Notes: generated by a model not told the origin, from the letters alone. DNA of 35,504 nucleotides from an uncultured Paludibacter sp. (GCA_937897985.1 CALCBD010000037.1:1-35504); one strand, 5' to 3'; shown: positions 7,688 to 16,894, counted from the stretch's first letter. Numbers and translations: made by a program.

Positions 7688-9319
7688 TTACATCATTCCT
7701 CCCATTCCTCCGCCCATAGGCATTTGAGGGGCTGGATTTTCTTCTTTCTTGTCGGTGATGACACATTCGGTGGTCAGGAACATTCCGGCAATTGAAGCTG
7801 CATTTTCCAGTGCCACACGGCAAACTTTGGCAGGATCGACCACACCGGCGGCGTACAACGATTCGTAAACATCGGTACGTGCATTGTAACCGAAATCGTC
7901 TTTTCCTTCGCGTACTTTCTGAACGACTACCGCGCCTTCTTTTCCGGCGTTAAATACAATCTGACGCAATGGTTCTTCGATGGCGCGTTTTACGATTTGA
8001 ACGCCCAGCGCTTCATCTTCGTTCACGGTTTTTACATTGTTCAATGATTCAATAGCACGGATATAGGCTACGCCACCTCCGGGAACAATTCCTTCCTCAA
8101 TAGCTGCTCTTGTTGCACTCAATGCATCATCCACGCGGTCTTTCTTTTCCTTCATTTCTACTTCCGAGCCTGCACCGACATACAAAACTGCAACGCCACC
8201 CGACAATTTAGCCAAACGTTCCTGAAGTTTTTCACGGTCGTAATCCGAAGTGGTGGTTGCTATTTGAGCTTTGATCTGAGCAATACGGTTGGCAATCGAA
8301 TCTTTTTCACCTGAGCCGTTTACAATTACTGTATTGTCTTTATTTACAGTTACTTTTTCGGCTGTTCCCAGCATTTCGATGGTTGCCTGATCGAGCGTAA
8401 TGCCTTTTTCTTCAGAGATAACAACTCCGCCGGTTAATACTGCAATGTCCTCGAGCATTTCTTTGCGGCGATCGCCGAAGCCAGGTGCTTTTACTGCGCA
8501 AATCTTCAGCTGAGCACGCAAACGGTTCACTACCAGAGTGGTAAGAGCTTCGCTGTCGACATCTTCGGCGATAATCAACAACGGACGACCTGACTGCACG
8601 GCAGGCTCGAGTACAGGAAGAAGTTCTTTGAGGTTCGAAATCTTTTTGTCGTAAATCAGAATATATGGTTTGTCCATTTCTGCTTCCATTTTTTCAGTGT
8701 TGGTGACGAAATAGGCCGAAATATATCCGCGGTCAAACTGCATACCTTCCACTACTTCAATGGTTGTGTCGGTGCCTTTGGCTTCTTCTATGGTGATTAC
8801 TCCGTCTTTTGAAACTTTACGCATTGCATCTGCAATTAACTTACCGATTTCTTCATCGTTGTTGGCCGAAATGGAAGCTACCTGTTCGATTTTATCATAA
8901 TTGTCGCCCACTAACTGAGCCTGCGTGGCAATGTTTTTTACTACTTCAGATACTGCTTTGTCGATACCACGTTTTAAATCCATCGGATTTGCGCCGGCTG
9001 TAACGTTTTTCAGACCGACACTGACAATTGATTGTGCCAGTACAGTTGCGGTTGTAGTACCATCGCCTGCATCTTCACCTGTTTTTGAAGCTACTTCTTT
9101 CACTAACTGAGCACCCAGGTTCTGGAACGAATCCTCAAGTTCAATTTCTTTCGCTACAGTAACTCCGTCTTTTGTGATGTGTGGTGCACCGAATTTTTTT
9201 TCAATAATCACATTTCGTCCTTTAGGGCCGAGTGTTACTTTCACTGCATTTGCCAACTCATCAACTCCTTTTTTCAGTTGGTCGCGTGCGTCGATGTTGT
9301 ATAAAATTTCTTTTGCCAT
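7688..9319 (-). CDS. groEL: 60-kDa chaperonin GroEL
   Basis: The 543-residue subunit forms the double-ring ATP-driven folding chamber in the cytoplasm. The conserved N-terminus, TLGPKGRNV near 29-37, the ATPase motif GEDAGDGTTTATVLAQ (about 81-96), and the flexible GGM-rich tail ending GGGMGGMM are all present. Length is normal and no residue known to be critical is missing. It is the second gene of a two-gene operon, 52 bp behind groES. The leader of the operon has no CIRCE element, so HrcA control is not indicated by the sequence. Confidence 0.98.
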   Translation of the reverse strand: MAKEILYNIDARDQLKKGVDELANAVKVTLGPKGRNVIIEKKFGAPHITKDGVTVAKEIELEDSFQNLGAQLVKEVASKTGEDAGDGTTTATVLAQSIVSVGLKNVTAGANPMDLKRGIDKAVSEVVKNIATQAQLVGDNYDKIEQVASISANNDEEIGKLIADAMRKVSKDGVITIEEAKGTDTTIEVVEGMQFDRGYISAYFVTNTEKMEAEMDKPYILIYDKKISNLKELLPVLEPAVQSGRPLLIIAEDVDSEALTTLVVNRLRAQLKICAVKAPGFGDRRKEMLEDIAVLTGGVVISEEKGITLDQATIEMLGTAEKVTVNKDNTVIVNGSGEKDSIANRIAQIKAQIATTTSDYDREKLQERLAKLSGGVAVLYVGAGSEVEMKEKKDRVDDALSATRAAIEEGIVPGGGVAYIRAIESLNNVKTVNEDEALGVQIVKRAIEEPLRQIVFNAGKEGAVVVQKVREGKDDFGYNARTDVYESLYAAGVVDPAKVCRVALENAASIAGMFLTTECVITDKKEENPAPQMPMGGGMGGMM

Positions 9320-9371
9320 AATTTTTTAAATTTTAATTTTACAAATTAATAATCAGCATTTATCCCGTACA

Positions 9372-9641
9372 TTAAATAATAGCCAGAATATCCGATTGTC
9401 TCATGATGAGGTATTTTTCACCTTCCCACTCCAGTTCGGTCCCTGCATATTTGCCATACAATACAGTATTACCAACGGCTACCACCATTTCTTCATCTTT
9501 AGTCCCGTTTCCTACTGCTAATACTTCGCCTTTTAATGGTTTTTCTTTTGCTGAATCGGGAATAATAATCCCGCTAACTGTTTTTTGTTCAGCCGGCGCT
9601 GGTTTTACCAATACGCGATCTGCTAATGGTTTAATGTTCAT
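9372..9641 (-). CDS. groES: 10-kDa co-chaperonin GroES
   Basis: The 89-residue protein is the lid of the GroEL chamber. It begins NIKPLADRVLVKP, has the mobile loop around residues 17-32 (EQKTVSGIIIPDSAKEK) that contacts GroEL, and ends with LIMRQSDILAII, the standard family pattern. It leads the groES-groEL operon. The ATG at 9641 follows an A-rich leader. No promoter with a good TAnnTTTG box could be fixed; TTCCTTTG on minus near 9744 is the closest, with one mismatch. Confidence 0.97.
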   Translation of the reverse strand: MNIKPLADRVLVKPAPAEQKTVSGIIIPDSAKEKPLKGEVLAVGNGTKDEEMVVAVGNTVLYGKYAGTELEWEGEKYLIMRQSDILAII

Positions 9642-9821
9642 AATTTTGTTGTATTTATTTGTTAATATTTTAATGTTTTTCGGCTATTTAAGCATTTTGA
9701 ATAATTACTTTTTTTAGCCGCGCTTTTTTTTAGCAGATTTTGTGCCAAAGGAAAAATGTGTTTTTTTTGACAGTCGGGAAGTGTCTCTGTCTAACCGATT
9801 CGGTCGTTTACTGCCAACTTG

Positions 9822-10706
9822 TCATTTATTTGTTTTGGTTTGGCAAATGTAAAGCAATTTATAAACGTCATACAATAGGAGTGAAGGTGAGTGCGAACAT
9901 AGCCGGCGGGTCATTGCCTTTTCTGTCAATTTAAGTAAAACCGAAAATGCTGGGGTCAGGCGCCATTTGTCGATGAGTCTGAACCGCCGAAGTAACCGCG
10001 ATTCGTTCAGTAAAAACGGATATCGTCCGGTTTGATAAAGCAAATAAAGGTTGCGTGTTGCTTCTTTAGTTTTTTTCAGAAAAGTCAGATTATCATCTAA
10101 ACCTCTGTGAATTAATGGATTTTCTATCTGGATAAAATCATAGCCTGATTGATGTAGTTCATGCCCGAACAGCATATCCTCATGCCCGTATCCACGTATA
10201 GATTCATCAAAACGGATTTCGTCGAAAATGGATTTGGATATCAGAAAGTTAAAAGTTGAAAAGTTGTTTTTGTTTCTTTCGGCAGCCGAACGTGCTTCGC
10301 GGCAGCGTCCGTATTTTAACCTGAGACTGAATTCAGGTCGTTGATCGTTAGGGTCGTATGCCGTTCCGCCAATTACCACGCACTTTTCATGGCAAAAAGC
10401 AAGGTATTTTTCGATATAGTGGTTTGAACAAACTTCGGCATCGCCATCCATAAATAATAAGTGATCGTAGGTGGCGGTTGCTGCCAGGCGATTACGAATG
10501 GCTGAACGTCCTTTGTTCTCCGTCAGCACTATGTGTTTGCAGTGTTTCAGCTTTGCGACAGATGCATTTTTATCGACAAATAAGGTTGAACCGTCTTCAA
10601 TGACGAGGATTTCAAAATCGATGAATTGGTCTGTTGCCTGTCGGTGCAATTCATTTACTAAGTCTGTAATGTCCTGGTTATAAGCCGGTAAAAGAATAGA
10701 TAACAT
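9822..10706 (-). CDS. Family 2 glycosyltransferase
   Basis: The 294-residue protein has a GT-A fold of family 2. It opens with LLPAYNQD, continues with ILVIEDGS near 33-40, and has the metal- and sugar-nucleotide-binding DGDAE near 91-95. GYGHEDMLFGHEL further on resembles the acceptor-side ED motif of related transferases. It lacks a clear membrane helix and is probably cytoplasmic or peripheral, making cell-surface glycan. Donor and acceptor are unknown. The four-helix membrane protein gene ends 43 bp upstream on the same strand, so the two may be cotranscribed, but no other polysaccharide genes are nearby. Confidence 0.85.
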   Translation of the reverse strand: MLSILLPAYNQDITDLVNELHRQATDQFIDFEILVIEDGSTLFVDKNASVAKLKHCKHIVLTENKGRSAIRNRLAATATYDHLLFMDGDAEVCSNHYIEKYLAFCHEKCVVIGGTAYDPNDQRPEFSLRLKYGRCREARSAAERNKNNFSTFNFLISKSIFDEIRFDESIRGYGHEDMLFGHELHQSGYDFIQIENPLIHRGLDDNLTFLKKTKEATRNLYLLYQTGRYPFLLNESRLLRRFRLIDKWRLTPAFSVLLKLTEKAMTRRLCSHSPSLLLYDVYKLLYICQTKTNK

Positions 10707-10749
10707 TGTATTTTTTTATTTAGATAAAAGAATGAAGAACCGGTGGAAT

Positions 10750-11331
10750 TTAACTCTGAGTTTCGTGATCGGACAGTTTGTGTGCCGGATGTTGAAGTCT
10801 CCATAATAAATTCCGCAACACCATATAAAAAATCAGGCAGATAATCAAACCCGCTAAAACTGAAGCTTCGTACCATTTTGAAGTGGTAAGTGCCGAACCG
10901 AAGCTGACTGCTTTTTGTGAGATTTCCGGAAATCTTCTTATCAAAATCAGAGTGTTGATGTTTTCGGTTAAATCGGTCAGCCCGACAATGAACGGTAACC
11001 AGCGAATTCCTTTCAGAAAGGTGCCAAGCCTTCCTGAATTTTGCTCCGAAAATGCAAGAATAAAATATGCTAATATGCAATAAATCAGTATATAAAAGTT
11101 ATCGGCAATGATGAATTTCAGGTATTGCTGCATCCCTGAGTAACCTATCAGGTTGAACAAATTGCGGACATCTTCGGGGCTGTACGACGTCCTGATGTCG
11201 AGCGAACGGACATCGGGCCGGATATTACTTACATCAAAATAAGGAAGCAGCCAACCAATAAAAACAGCATAGCCAAAGCCGAAAACAGCAATACGAATGA
11301 TGATTTTTTTATTTTCCGGTGTCATTTGCAT
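10750..11331 (-). CDS. Unknown four-helix membrane protein
   Basis: I do not recognise this 193-residue protein. It has about four hydrophobic segments: residues 10-27, 71-93, 108-123 and 158-176. The third contains charged residues within or beside the helix (GLTDLTENINTLILIRR, about 116-132), a pattern seen in several unassigned small membrane families and possibly functional. There is no signal peptide. Translation could begin at the ATG at 11331 or at a second ATG two codons later. It precedes the family 2 glycosyltransferase on the same strand. No function is proposed. Confidence 0.7.
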   Translation of the reverse strand: MQMTPENKKIIIRIAVFGFGYAVFIGWLLPYFDVSNIRPDVRSLDIRTSYSPEDVRNLFNLIGYSGMQQYLKFIIADNFYILIYCILAYFILAFSEQNSGRLGTFLKGIRWLPFIVGLTDLTENINTLILIRRFPEISQKAVSFGSALTTSKWYEASVLAGLIICLIFYMVLRNLLWRLQHPAHKLSDHETQS

Positions 11332-11351
11332 TTGGGTTGATGAAGCCGATA

Positions 11352-11359
11352 CAAATATA
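11352..11359 (-). promoter_or_regulatory. Possible -7 box of the four-helix membrane protein gene
   Basis: The minus strand reads TATATTTG, an exact match to TAnnTTTG, 20 bp upstream of the ATG at 11331. A -33 TTG is not evident. Confidence 0.35.
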
Positions 11360-11517
11360 ACACATTCATTTTTTAAAATGGATGAATAGTACCTGATTTA
11401 TTCTTTTTGTGGTTTTAAGCGGTTTCAAAAAAGCTGTTTTATACTATTTTATAGTTAAGATATTGGTTGCTTAACTTTATTTCCGATTATTTGTAATCGT
11501 GGAATCAATTTTAGTGT

Positions 11518-11525
11518 TAATTTTG
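11518..11525 (+). promoter_or_regulatory. Possible -7 box of the walJ-led operon
   Basis: TAATTTTG matches TAnnTTTG 25 bp before the ATG at 11551. The nearest TTTG upstream (11490-11493) is 24 nt away, slightly longer than usual. Confidence 0.4.
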
Positions 11526-11550
11526 TAGTTCAAAATAAAGTAAAGTAAAA

Positions 11551-12360
11551 ATGGATAGATTGCGCTTTCAAAGTCTGGCAAGCGGAAGTAGTGGAAATTG
11601 TTATTTCATAGGCAACGCATCCTGTGGAATTTTGATTGATGCCGGAATAGGAGTGAGAACCATACGGAAATGCTTACGTAATATCGGGTTGGATTTCAGT
11701 AATATATGGGGAGTTTTTGTTACTCACGATCATGCCGACCACATCAAGGCAGTAGGCTCGATAGGCGAACGTTTCAAAGTTCCGGTTTACAGCACACGAA
11801 GGGTACACGAGGGTATTGACCGCAGTTATTGTGTGACTGAGAAATTGTTTGGAAGCAGGCGTTACATCGAAAAATTCGAAACAATAACTGTGGGTGATTT
11901 CAATGTTACTGCATTCCCTGTTTCGCACGACGCTACTGATAATGTAGGATATACAGTTGAATATAAGGGAAAAAGATTTACATTTGCAACTGATTTGGGT
12001 TATGTTTGCGAAAATGCTGCATTGCATTTACAACAGGCCGATTATATGGTTTTCGAAGCCAACTATGATGAACAAATGCTTGATGACGGAACCTATCCGG
12101 AGCATTTAAAAATGAGGATTAAAGCGAATACCGGACATTTAAGCAATGATCAGACCGGTAGTTTTCTTGCCGAAAGCTACAATGAACGAATGAAAAACAT
12201 TTTTCTTTGTCATTTAAGTCGTCAGAACAATCTGCCGGGAATTGCATTTTCGACGGTCGAAAATTATTTAAAGGAAAAAAATATTAAAGTGGGAAAAGAT
12301 GTACAACTGACTGTACTCGACCGTTATTTACCTTCTGAATTGTATATTTTTGATGAATAG
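11551..12360 (+). CDS. MBL-fold metallo-hydrolase, WalJ/YycJ family
   Basis: The 269-residue protein has the characteristic N-terminus FQSLASGSSGNCYFI and the metal-binding THDHADHI (about 58-65), followed by further ligands in PVSHDATDN and FEANYDEQML and the C-terminal GHLSNDQ and FLCHLSRQNN. This is the WalJ (YycJ) branch of the metallo-beta-lactamase superfamily, probably a cytoplasmic phosphodiesterase or nuclease; in Firmicutes it sits beside the WalKR genes, whereas here it leads a run with a mannosyltransferase and dihydroorotase. The ATG at 11551 begins the canonical start of the family. The exact substrate is unknown. Confidence 0.85.
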   Translation: MDRLRFQSLASGSSGNCYFIGNASCGILIDAGIGVRTIRKCLRNIGLDFSNIWGVFVTHDHADHIKAVGSIGERFKVPVYSTRRVHEGIDRSYCVTEKLFGSRRYIEKFETITVGDFNVTAFPVSHDATDNVGYTVEYKGKRFTFATDLGYVCENAALHLQQADYMVFEANYDEQMLDDGTYPEHLKMRIKANTGHLSNDQTGSFLAESYNERMKNIFLCHLSRQNNLPGIAFSTVENYLKEKNIKVGKDVQLTVLDRYLPSELYIFDE

Positions 12361-12437
12361 TCAAAAAAAAATTCAGAAGCTTAAAATTTGATTTTTTGGA
12401 TTCAGAAAAAATATTAAAAAACTCTAATTCAGCTATT

Positions 12438-13181
12438 ATGCCCTCAAATTTAGTGATTATCCCTACTTACAACGAAAAGGAAAACATTGAAAATATAATA
12501 CGAGCTGTATTTTCGCAGCCTGTAGTGTTTCATATTCTGATCATTGAAGATGGTTCGCCCGACGGTACTGCACAGATAGTGAAATCTTTGCAGACAGAAT
12601 TTCCGACACAGCTTTTCATGGTCGAAAGAAAAGGAAAACTTGGTCTGGGAACCGCATACATAGCCGGATTTAAGTGGGCTCTGGAGCACAATTACGATTT
12701 TATCTTCGAAATGGATGCCGATTTCTCTCACAATCCGAAAGATTTGCCCCGTTTGTACGAGGCCTGTGCCGAGCAGGGCGCTGATGTAGCTATTGGCTCA
12801 AGGTATGTGAGCGGGGTTAATGTGGTGAACTGGCCAATTGGTCGGGTATTGATGTCGTATTTTGCCTCCAAATATGTTCGTTTTGTTCTGGGGGTTAATA
12901 TTGCCGATACAACGGCAGGATTTAAATGTTATCGCCGTCAGGTGCTCGAAACCATTGAACTGGATAAAATCAAATTCAAAGGATATGCTTTTCAGGTGGA
13001 GATGAAATTCACAGCTTATAAGTGTGGTTTCGTTCTGAAAGAAGTTCCGATTATTTTTATCAATCGCGAACTCGGAACTTCGAAAATGAGCGGTGGAATT
13101 TTCGGTGAAGCGTTTTTTGGAGTTTTACAGTTGAAGTTAAACAGTTTTATCAGAAAATATCCACAAAAACCGAAAAATTAA
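12438..13181 (+). CDS. Polyprenol monophosphomannose synthase (DPM1-like GT2)
   Basis: The protein transfers mannose (or a like sugar) from a nucleotide donor to a polyprenyl phosphate at the inner membrane. Motifs: LVIIPTYNEKENI at the N-terminus, IIEDGSPDGT, the DxD motif in FEMDADFSHNP, GSRYVSG, and TTAGFKCYRR, all typical of DPM1-type GT2 enzymes. There is no C-terminal GtrA or membrane domain, so it is the short soluble form. The frame is open further up to a TTG at 12396, but the ATG at 12438 places the conserved LVIIPTYNE at residue 4 and is preferred, giving 247 residues. The dihydroorotase start follows 2 bp after its stop, implying one transcript. Confidence 0.87.
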   Translation: MPSNLVIIPTYNEKENIENIIRAVFSQPVVFHILIIEDGSPDGTAQIVKSLQTEFPTQLFMVERKGKLGLGTAYIAGFKWALEHNYDFIFEMDADFSHNPKDLPRLYEACAEQGADVAIGSRYVSGVNVVNWPIGRVLMSYFASKYVRFVLGVNIADTTAGFKCYRRQVLETIELDKIKFKGYAFQVEMKFTAYKCGFVLKEVPIIFINRELGTSKMSGGIFGEAFFGVLQLKLNSFIRKYPQKPKN

Positions 13182-13183
13182 AT

Positions 13184-14533
13184 ATGCCGTCATTACAGCT
13201 TATTAAAGATGCAGCTATTATTAACGAAGGCCGTGTGTTCACAGGGTCGGTGCTTATCGATGGTGAATTTATAAAAGCGGTTTATCAACCAACCGAAGAA
13301 TTTGTTATTCCTCAGGGATGCAGAGTGATTGATGCAAAGGGTAAATGGCTCATTCCGGGCGTAATTGACGATCAGGTGCATTTCCGAGAACCGGGACTGA
13401 CACACAAAGGTGATATTTTCTCCGAATCGCGCGCTGCTGTGGCCGGTGGTATTACTTCATTCATGGAAATGCCCAATACTATGCCTCTGACCACCACTAT
13501 TGAGGCTTTGGAAAATAAGTATGCGTTGGGTGCCGAAAAGTCGATGGCTAACTATTCGTTTTACATGGGTGCAACCAACAATAATATGGATGAACTCCGC
13601 AGGGTAGATAAATCGAAAGTATGTGGAATAAAGGTGTTTATGGGTTCATCGACAGGGAATATGCTGGTTGATAATCACGAAACTTTAAGCAATATTTTCA
13701 GAGAAATACAAATGCTGATTGCAACTCATTGTGAGGATGAAGCAACAATTCAACAAAATAAATCATATTACAAATCATTGTTGGGTGACGATATCCCCAT
13801 TCAGTATCATCCCCTGATTCGCAGTGAGGAAGCCTGTTACCGCTCGTCATCATTTGCTGTAGAGCTGGCGACGAAATACAATGCCCGTTTACATGTTCTT
13901 CATCTGTCAACAGCCCGTGAAATGTCACTTTTCAGTTCGGACTTACCGTTGAAAGATAAAAAAATAACCTCGGAAGTTTGTGTGCACTATCTATGGTTTT
14001 CGGATAAAGATTACGAAAAGTACGGGAACAGAATCAAATGGAATCCGGCTATCAAGACCGAAACCGACCGGCTCGCTTTGGTTGAAGCAGTCAATTCAGG
14101 GAAAATTGATATAGTGGCAACCGATCATGCACCTCACCTGCTGCGCGAAAAAGAGGGTTCGTGCCTGAAAGCCGCATCGGGTGGACCATTAGTACAGCAT
14201 TCGCTGGTTTCAATGTTGCAAATGGTACAAAACGGATTTTTAAGCGCCGATAAAGTTGTGGAAAAAATGTGTCATGCACCTGCCGATTTGTTCCGCATCG
14301 ATCGTCGCGGATACATCCGAAATGGTTATTTTGCCGACCTGGTACTGATTGACCCTCTAAAACCAACTACAGTTTCTTCAGGAAATATACTTTATAAATG
14401 CGGTTGGTCACCTTTCGAAGGAACTACATTTAATCAATCCGTTGTAACTACCTGGGTAAATGGCAATGTAGTGTTCGAATACGGAAATCTGAATGAGGAA
14501 GTAAGAGGTAAAAGGTTGACATTTAACTGCTGA
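13184..14533 (+). CDS. pyrC: Dihydroorotase
   Basis: The 449-residue enzyme cyclises carbamoyl aspartate to dihydroorotate in pyrimidine synthesis. It is the long class I form. Visible active-site parts are QVHFREPG (64-71), GIKVFMGSSTGNM with the lysine expected to be carbamylated, ATHCEDE, LHVLHLSTA, and ATDHAPH with the catalytic Asp. The first position of the usual HxH pair is Gln64, leaving QxH with His66; I believe this is normal for the Bacteroidota branch. It is coupled by a 2-bp gap to the mannosyltransferase, with apbE 52 bp downstream. Confidence 0.93.
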   Translation: MPSLQLIKDAAIINEGRVFTGSVLIDGEFIKAVYQPTEEFVIPQGCRVIDAKGKWLIPGVIDDQVHFREPGLTHKGDIFSESRAAVAGGITSFMEMPNTMPLTTTIEALENKYALGAEKSMANYSFYMGATNNNMDELRRVDKSKVCGIKVFMGSSTGNMLVDNHETLSNIFREIQMLIATHCEDEATIQQNKSYYKSLLGDDIPIQYHPLIRSEEACYRSSSFAVELATKYNARLHVLHLSTAREMSLFSSDLPLKDKKITSEVCVHYLWFSDKDYEKYGNRIKWNPAIKTETDRLALVEAVNSGKIDIVATDHAPHLLREKEGSCLKAASGGPLVQHSLVSMLQMVQNGFLSADKVVEKMCHAPADLFRIDRRGYIRNGYFADLVLIDPLKPTTVSSGNILYKCGWSPFEGTTFNQSVVTTWVNGNVVFEYGNLNEEVRGKRLTFNC

Positions 14534-14585
14534 TTTTTTTACAGATAGTTGTTTTTCAAATTTATAAAAAATAGTCTTTTCAAAA

Positions 14586-15620
14586 ATGAAATTAAATAAA
14601 AGATTTTTCGGATACGCAATTATCGGAGTCGCATTCGTGGTTTTTGCATTCATTTTCTATTCTCCTTTCAAAAAGAAAGCAGAATATATCCATAATGAGG
14701 GTAAAGCGCAGGGAACCTATTATTCGGCTACCTATGAGCAACCCGAAGGTAAAGATTTACAGCCTGAACTCGAAAAATTCTTTCATGACTTTGACTTGTC
14801 ATTATCAACTTATAATCCGAATTCAGTTATCTCACGAATAAACAGGAATGACAGTATTGTTAAGACCGACGCCTGTTTTGAGAGAATGTTCGACGCCGCA
14901 CAAAAAGTTTCTGAACACACTAACGGGGCTTTCGACATTACTGTAGCACCGCTTGTAAATGCCTGGGGTTTTGGATTCGGGAATCATGACCGCTCGAAAG
15001 AACCCGATGTAAGTAAATTCATGCCACTTATCGGGTTTCACAAGGTAAAGATTGAGAATCAAAAACTTATCAAGGAGAATCAGGGCATTATGATCGATGC
15101 AAGTGCTATAGCTCAGGGGCTTTCGGCCGACCTTATTGCTGAACTTTTTGAGAAAAACGGATGCAAAAACTACATGATTGATATTGGTGGCGAAATAGTG
15201 TGTAAAGGGCTGAATCCAAAAGGGAAACTGTGGCACATCGGAATAGATAAACCAATTGATGATGCCGAAAGTAATAAACAGGAACTTCAGGTACTTATCA
15301 ATGTTACTAATGTCGGTTTGACAACTTCGGGCAATTACCGGCAGTTTTATTATAAAGACGGTAAAAAATTTGCTCACACTATCGATCCTAAGACCGGAAA
15401 GCCTGTTAGTCATAATTTGCTCAGTGCAACCGTGGTGGCTCCGAATTGTACCCTGGCCGATGGATATGCCACTGCTTTTATGGTACTTGGAGTCGACAGC
15501 GCAATGGCTGTTTGCCGGAGAATGCCGGATATGGACTGTTACCTGATTTATACTGATAAAGACGGAAAATACAGGGTGGTTTATACCGAAGGATTCAAAA
15601 AATACCTGAAAGAACAATGA
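14586..15620 (+). CDS. apbE: FAD:protein FMN transferase (ApbE)
   Basis: The 344-residue protein is anchored by one N-terminal helix (about 8-25) with the rest in the periplasm. ApbE attaches FMN from FAD to Thr or Ser of partner proteins such as Nqr or Rnf subunits. Supporting motifs are FDITVAPLVNAWGFG near 115-130, IDASAIAQGLSADLIAE, MIDIGGEIVCKG, TSGNYRQFYY, HTIDPKTGKPV and ADGYATAFMVLG, the last two carrying metal ligands. The start ATG at 14586 gives a basic N-terminus before the helix. No Nqr or Rnf gene is in the window, so its targets lie elsewhere. Confidence 0.92.
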   Translation: MKLNKRFFGYAIIGVAFVVFAFIFYSPFKKKAEYIHNEGKAQGTYYSATYEQPEGKDLQPELEKFFHDFDLSLSTYNPNSVISRINRNDSIVKTDACFERMFDAAQKVSEHTNGAFDITVAPLVNAWGFGFGNHDRSKEPDVSKFMPLIGFHKVKIENQKLIKENQGIMIDASAIAQGLSADLIAELFEKNGCKNYMIDIGGEIVCKGLNPKGKLWHIGIDKPIDDAESNKQELQVLINVTNVGLTTSGNYRQFYYKDGKKFAHTIDPKTGKPVSHNLLSATVVAPNCTLADGYATAFMVLGVDSAMAVCRRMPDMDCYLIYTDKDGKYRVVYTEGFKKYLKEQ

Positions 15621-15722
15621 TTTAATTAACTTATCCCCTTTTTTATATTCGGGATTAAAGGTTAATTTGACTTTTTTGACAACAAAAAATTTATTTTATT
15701 TTTTTATTACCAATATATTAAC

Positions 15723-15730
15723 TACTTTTG
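15723..15730 (+). promoter_or_regulatory. Putative -7 box of bamD
   Basis: TACTTTTG followed by CA is a full match to the TAnnTTTG consensus 16 bp before the ATG at 15747, implying a very short leader. The -33 region is an A/T run without a clear TTG. Confidence 0.45.
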
Positions 15731-15746
15731 CAGTCCAAATTTCATT

Positions 15747-16550
15747 ATGAAAAAGTACTCATTTTTACTTTTTATTTCTTTATTGCTCTTTGCTTCGTGC
15801 GGTGAATATCAAAAGCTGTTGAAGAGCACCGATCCTGAATTAAAATACACCAAAGCGGTTGAATATTTTGAAAAGGGTGATTTTATGCGTGCCGGTACTT
15901 TGTTCGACGAGATTTCGACTTACTACAAAGGGACAGACCGTTCGGAAACGGTATTGAACTATCTGGCAAAGTCGTTTATGGGTCAAAAGGATTATACTAC
16001 AGCAAGTGAATATTACAGAACTTATGTGAAAACATATCCTAAGGGAAAATACATAACCGAAGCGAAATTTATGATCGGTTATTGTTTTTATCTCGATTCG
16101 CCCGACGCAAGGCTTGATCAGGATGCAACAGTAAAAGGAATTGCCGCTCTTCAGGAATTTATCGATTTATTCCCTGAAAGCGATAAGGTGCAGGAAGCTG
16201 TAAAACTTATTGATGAACTCACCAATAAGCTGGCTTATAAGGAATATCTGAATGCAAAACTTTATTTTAACCTTGGGAATTACCTTGGAAATAATTACGA
16301 GTCGGCTGTAATAACCGCTCAGAATGCACTGAAAAAATATCCGACCAACAATTATCGCGAACAGTTGGCTCTCATTATTCTGGATGCGAAATATCAACAG
16401 GCAGTTCAGAGTATCGAGGAAAAGAAAGCAGACCGTTACAGAAGTACGATCGACGAATATTATAATTTTATCAACGAATATCCTGACGGAAAATTCAGGA
16501 AACAGGCTGATAAAATTTTCAATGAATCAAAGAAAATAGTAAAAGATTAA
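15747..16550 (+). CDS. bamD: Outer membrane assembly lipoprotein BamD
   Basis: The 267-residue protein has a lipoprotein signal (LFASC, Cys18) and then tetratricopeptide-like helical repeats: YTKAVEYFEKGDFMRAGTLFDEI near 35-57, a second pair near 60-100 and a C-terminal IDEYYNFINEYPDGKFRKQA. BamD is the essential lipoprotein partner of BamA in inserting beta-barrel proteins in the outer membrane. The usual Bacteroidota neighbour, the omega subunit gene, starts 11 bp downstream. The length suits the phylum's form. Confidence 0.92.
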   Translation: MKKYSFLLFISLLLFASCGEYQKLLKSTDPELKYTKAVEYFEKGDFMRAGTLFDEISTYYKGTDRSETVLNYLAKSFMGQKDYTTASEYYRTYVKTYPKGKYITEAKFMIGYCFYLDSPDARLDQDATVKGIAALQEFIDLFPESDKVQEAVKLIDELTNKLAYKEYLNAKLYFNLGNYLGNNYESAVITAQNALKKYPTNNYREQLALIILDAKYQQAVQSIEEKKADRYRSTIDEYYNFINEYPDGKFRKQADKIFNESKKIVKD

Positions 16551-16561
16551 TACAAACGATT

Positions 16562-16894
16562 ATGGACTACAAAAAAGTAAATGCACCAACCAATACAATT
16601 TCGCGCGATATGAGTTCGCTGAGCGAAAACGTGGGTAATGTGTACGAAACCGTAAAAATAATAGCAAAACGTGCCAATCAGATCAGCGCCGAAGTGAAAT
16701 CGGAACTTGATAAAAAATTAGTTGAGTTTTCGTCAATGAATGAAAATATCGAGGAAGTATTCGAAAACCGCGAACAAATTGAAATCTCGAGATACTACGA
16801 AAAACTTCCGAAACCGGTACTTATTGCTACTCAGGAGTTTGTCGAAGATAAAATCTATTATCGAAATCCACTGAAAGATTCTAAACTGAAATAA
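16562..16894 (+). CDS. rpoZ: DNA-directed RNA polymerase omega subunit (Bacteroidota type)
   Basis: The 110-residue protein belongs to the Rpb6/omega family and helps assemble the beta' subunit. The segment GNVYETVKIIAKRANQIS (about 26-43) is the omega core with its conserved KRANQ, and NIEEVFENREQIEISRYYEKLPKP (about 61-84) is the extension I associate with Bacteroidota. It lies 11 bp behind bamD and is probably cotranscribed with it. In many relatives a small DUF4293 membrane protein follows; here the next 350 bp contain no gene. Confidence 0.9.
   Translation: MDYKKVNAPTNTISRDMSSLSENVGNVYETVKIIAKRANQISAEVKSELDKKLVEFSSMNENIEEVFENREQIEISRYYEKLPKPVLIATQEFVEDKIYYRNPLKDSKLK

Noticed and set aside
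9642..9821. CIRCE (HrcA) operator before groES
   Set aside because: No TTAGCACTC-N9-GAGTGCTAA pattern is present in the leader.
12396..12437. N-terminal extension of the mannosyltransferase from a TTG
   Set aside because: The extra 14 residues lie before the family's usual start; the ATG at 12438 fits better.
14832..15617. 261-codon open frame antisense to apbE
   Set aside because: ApbE on plus has all family motifs across the same bases; the antisense product has no recognisable domain and odd composition.
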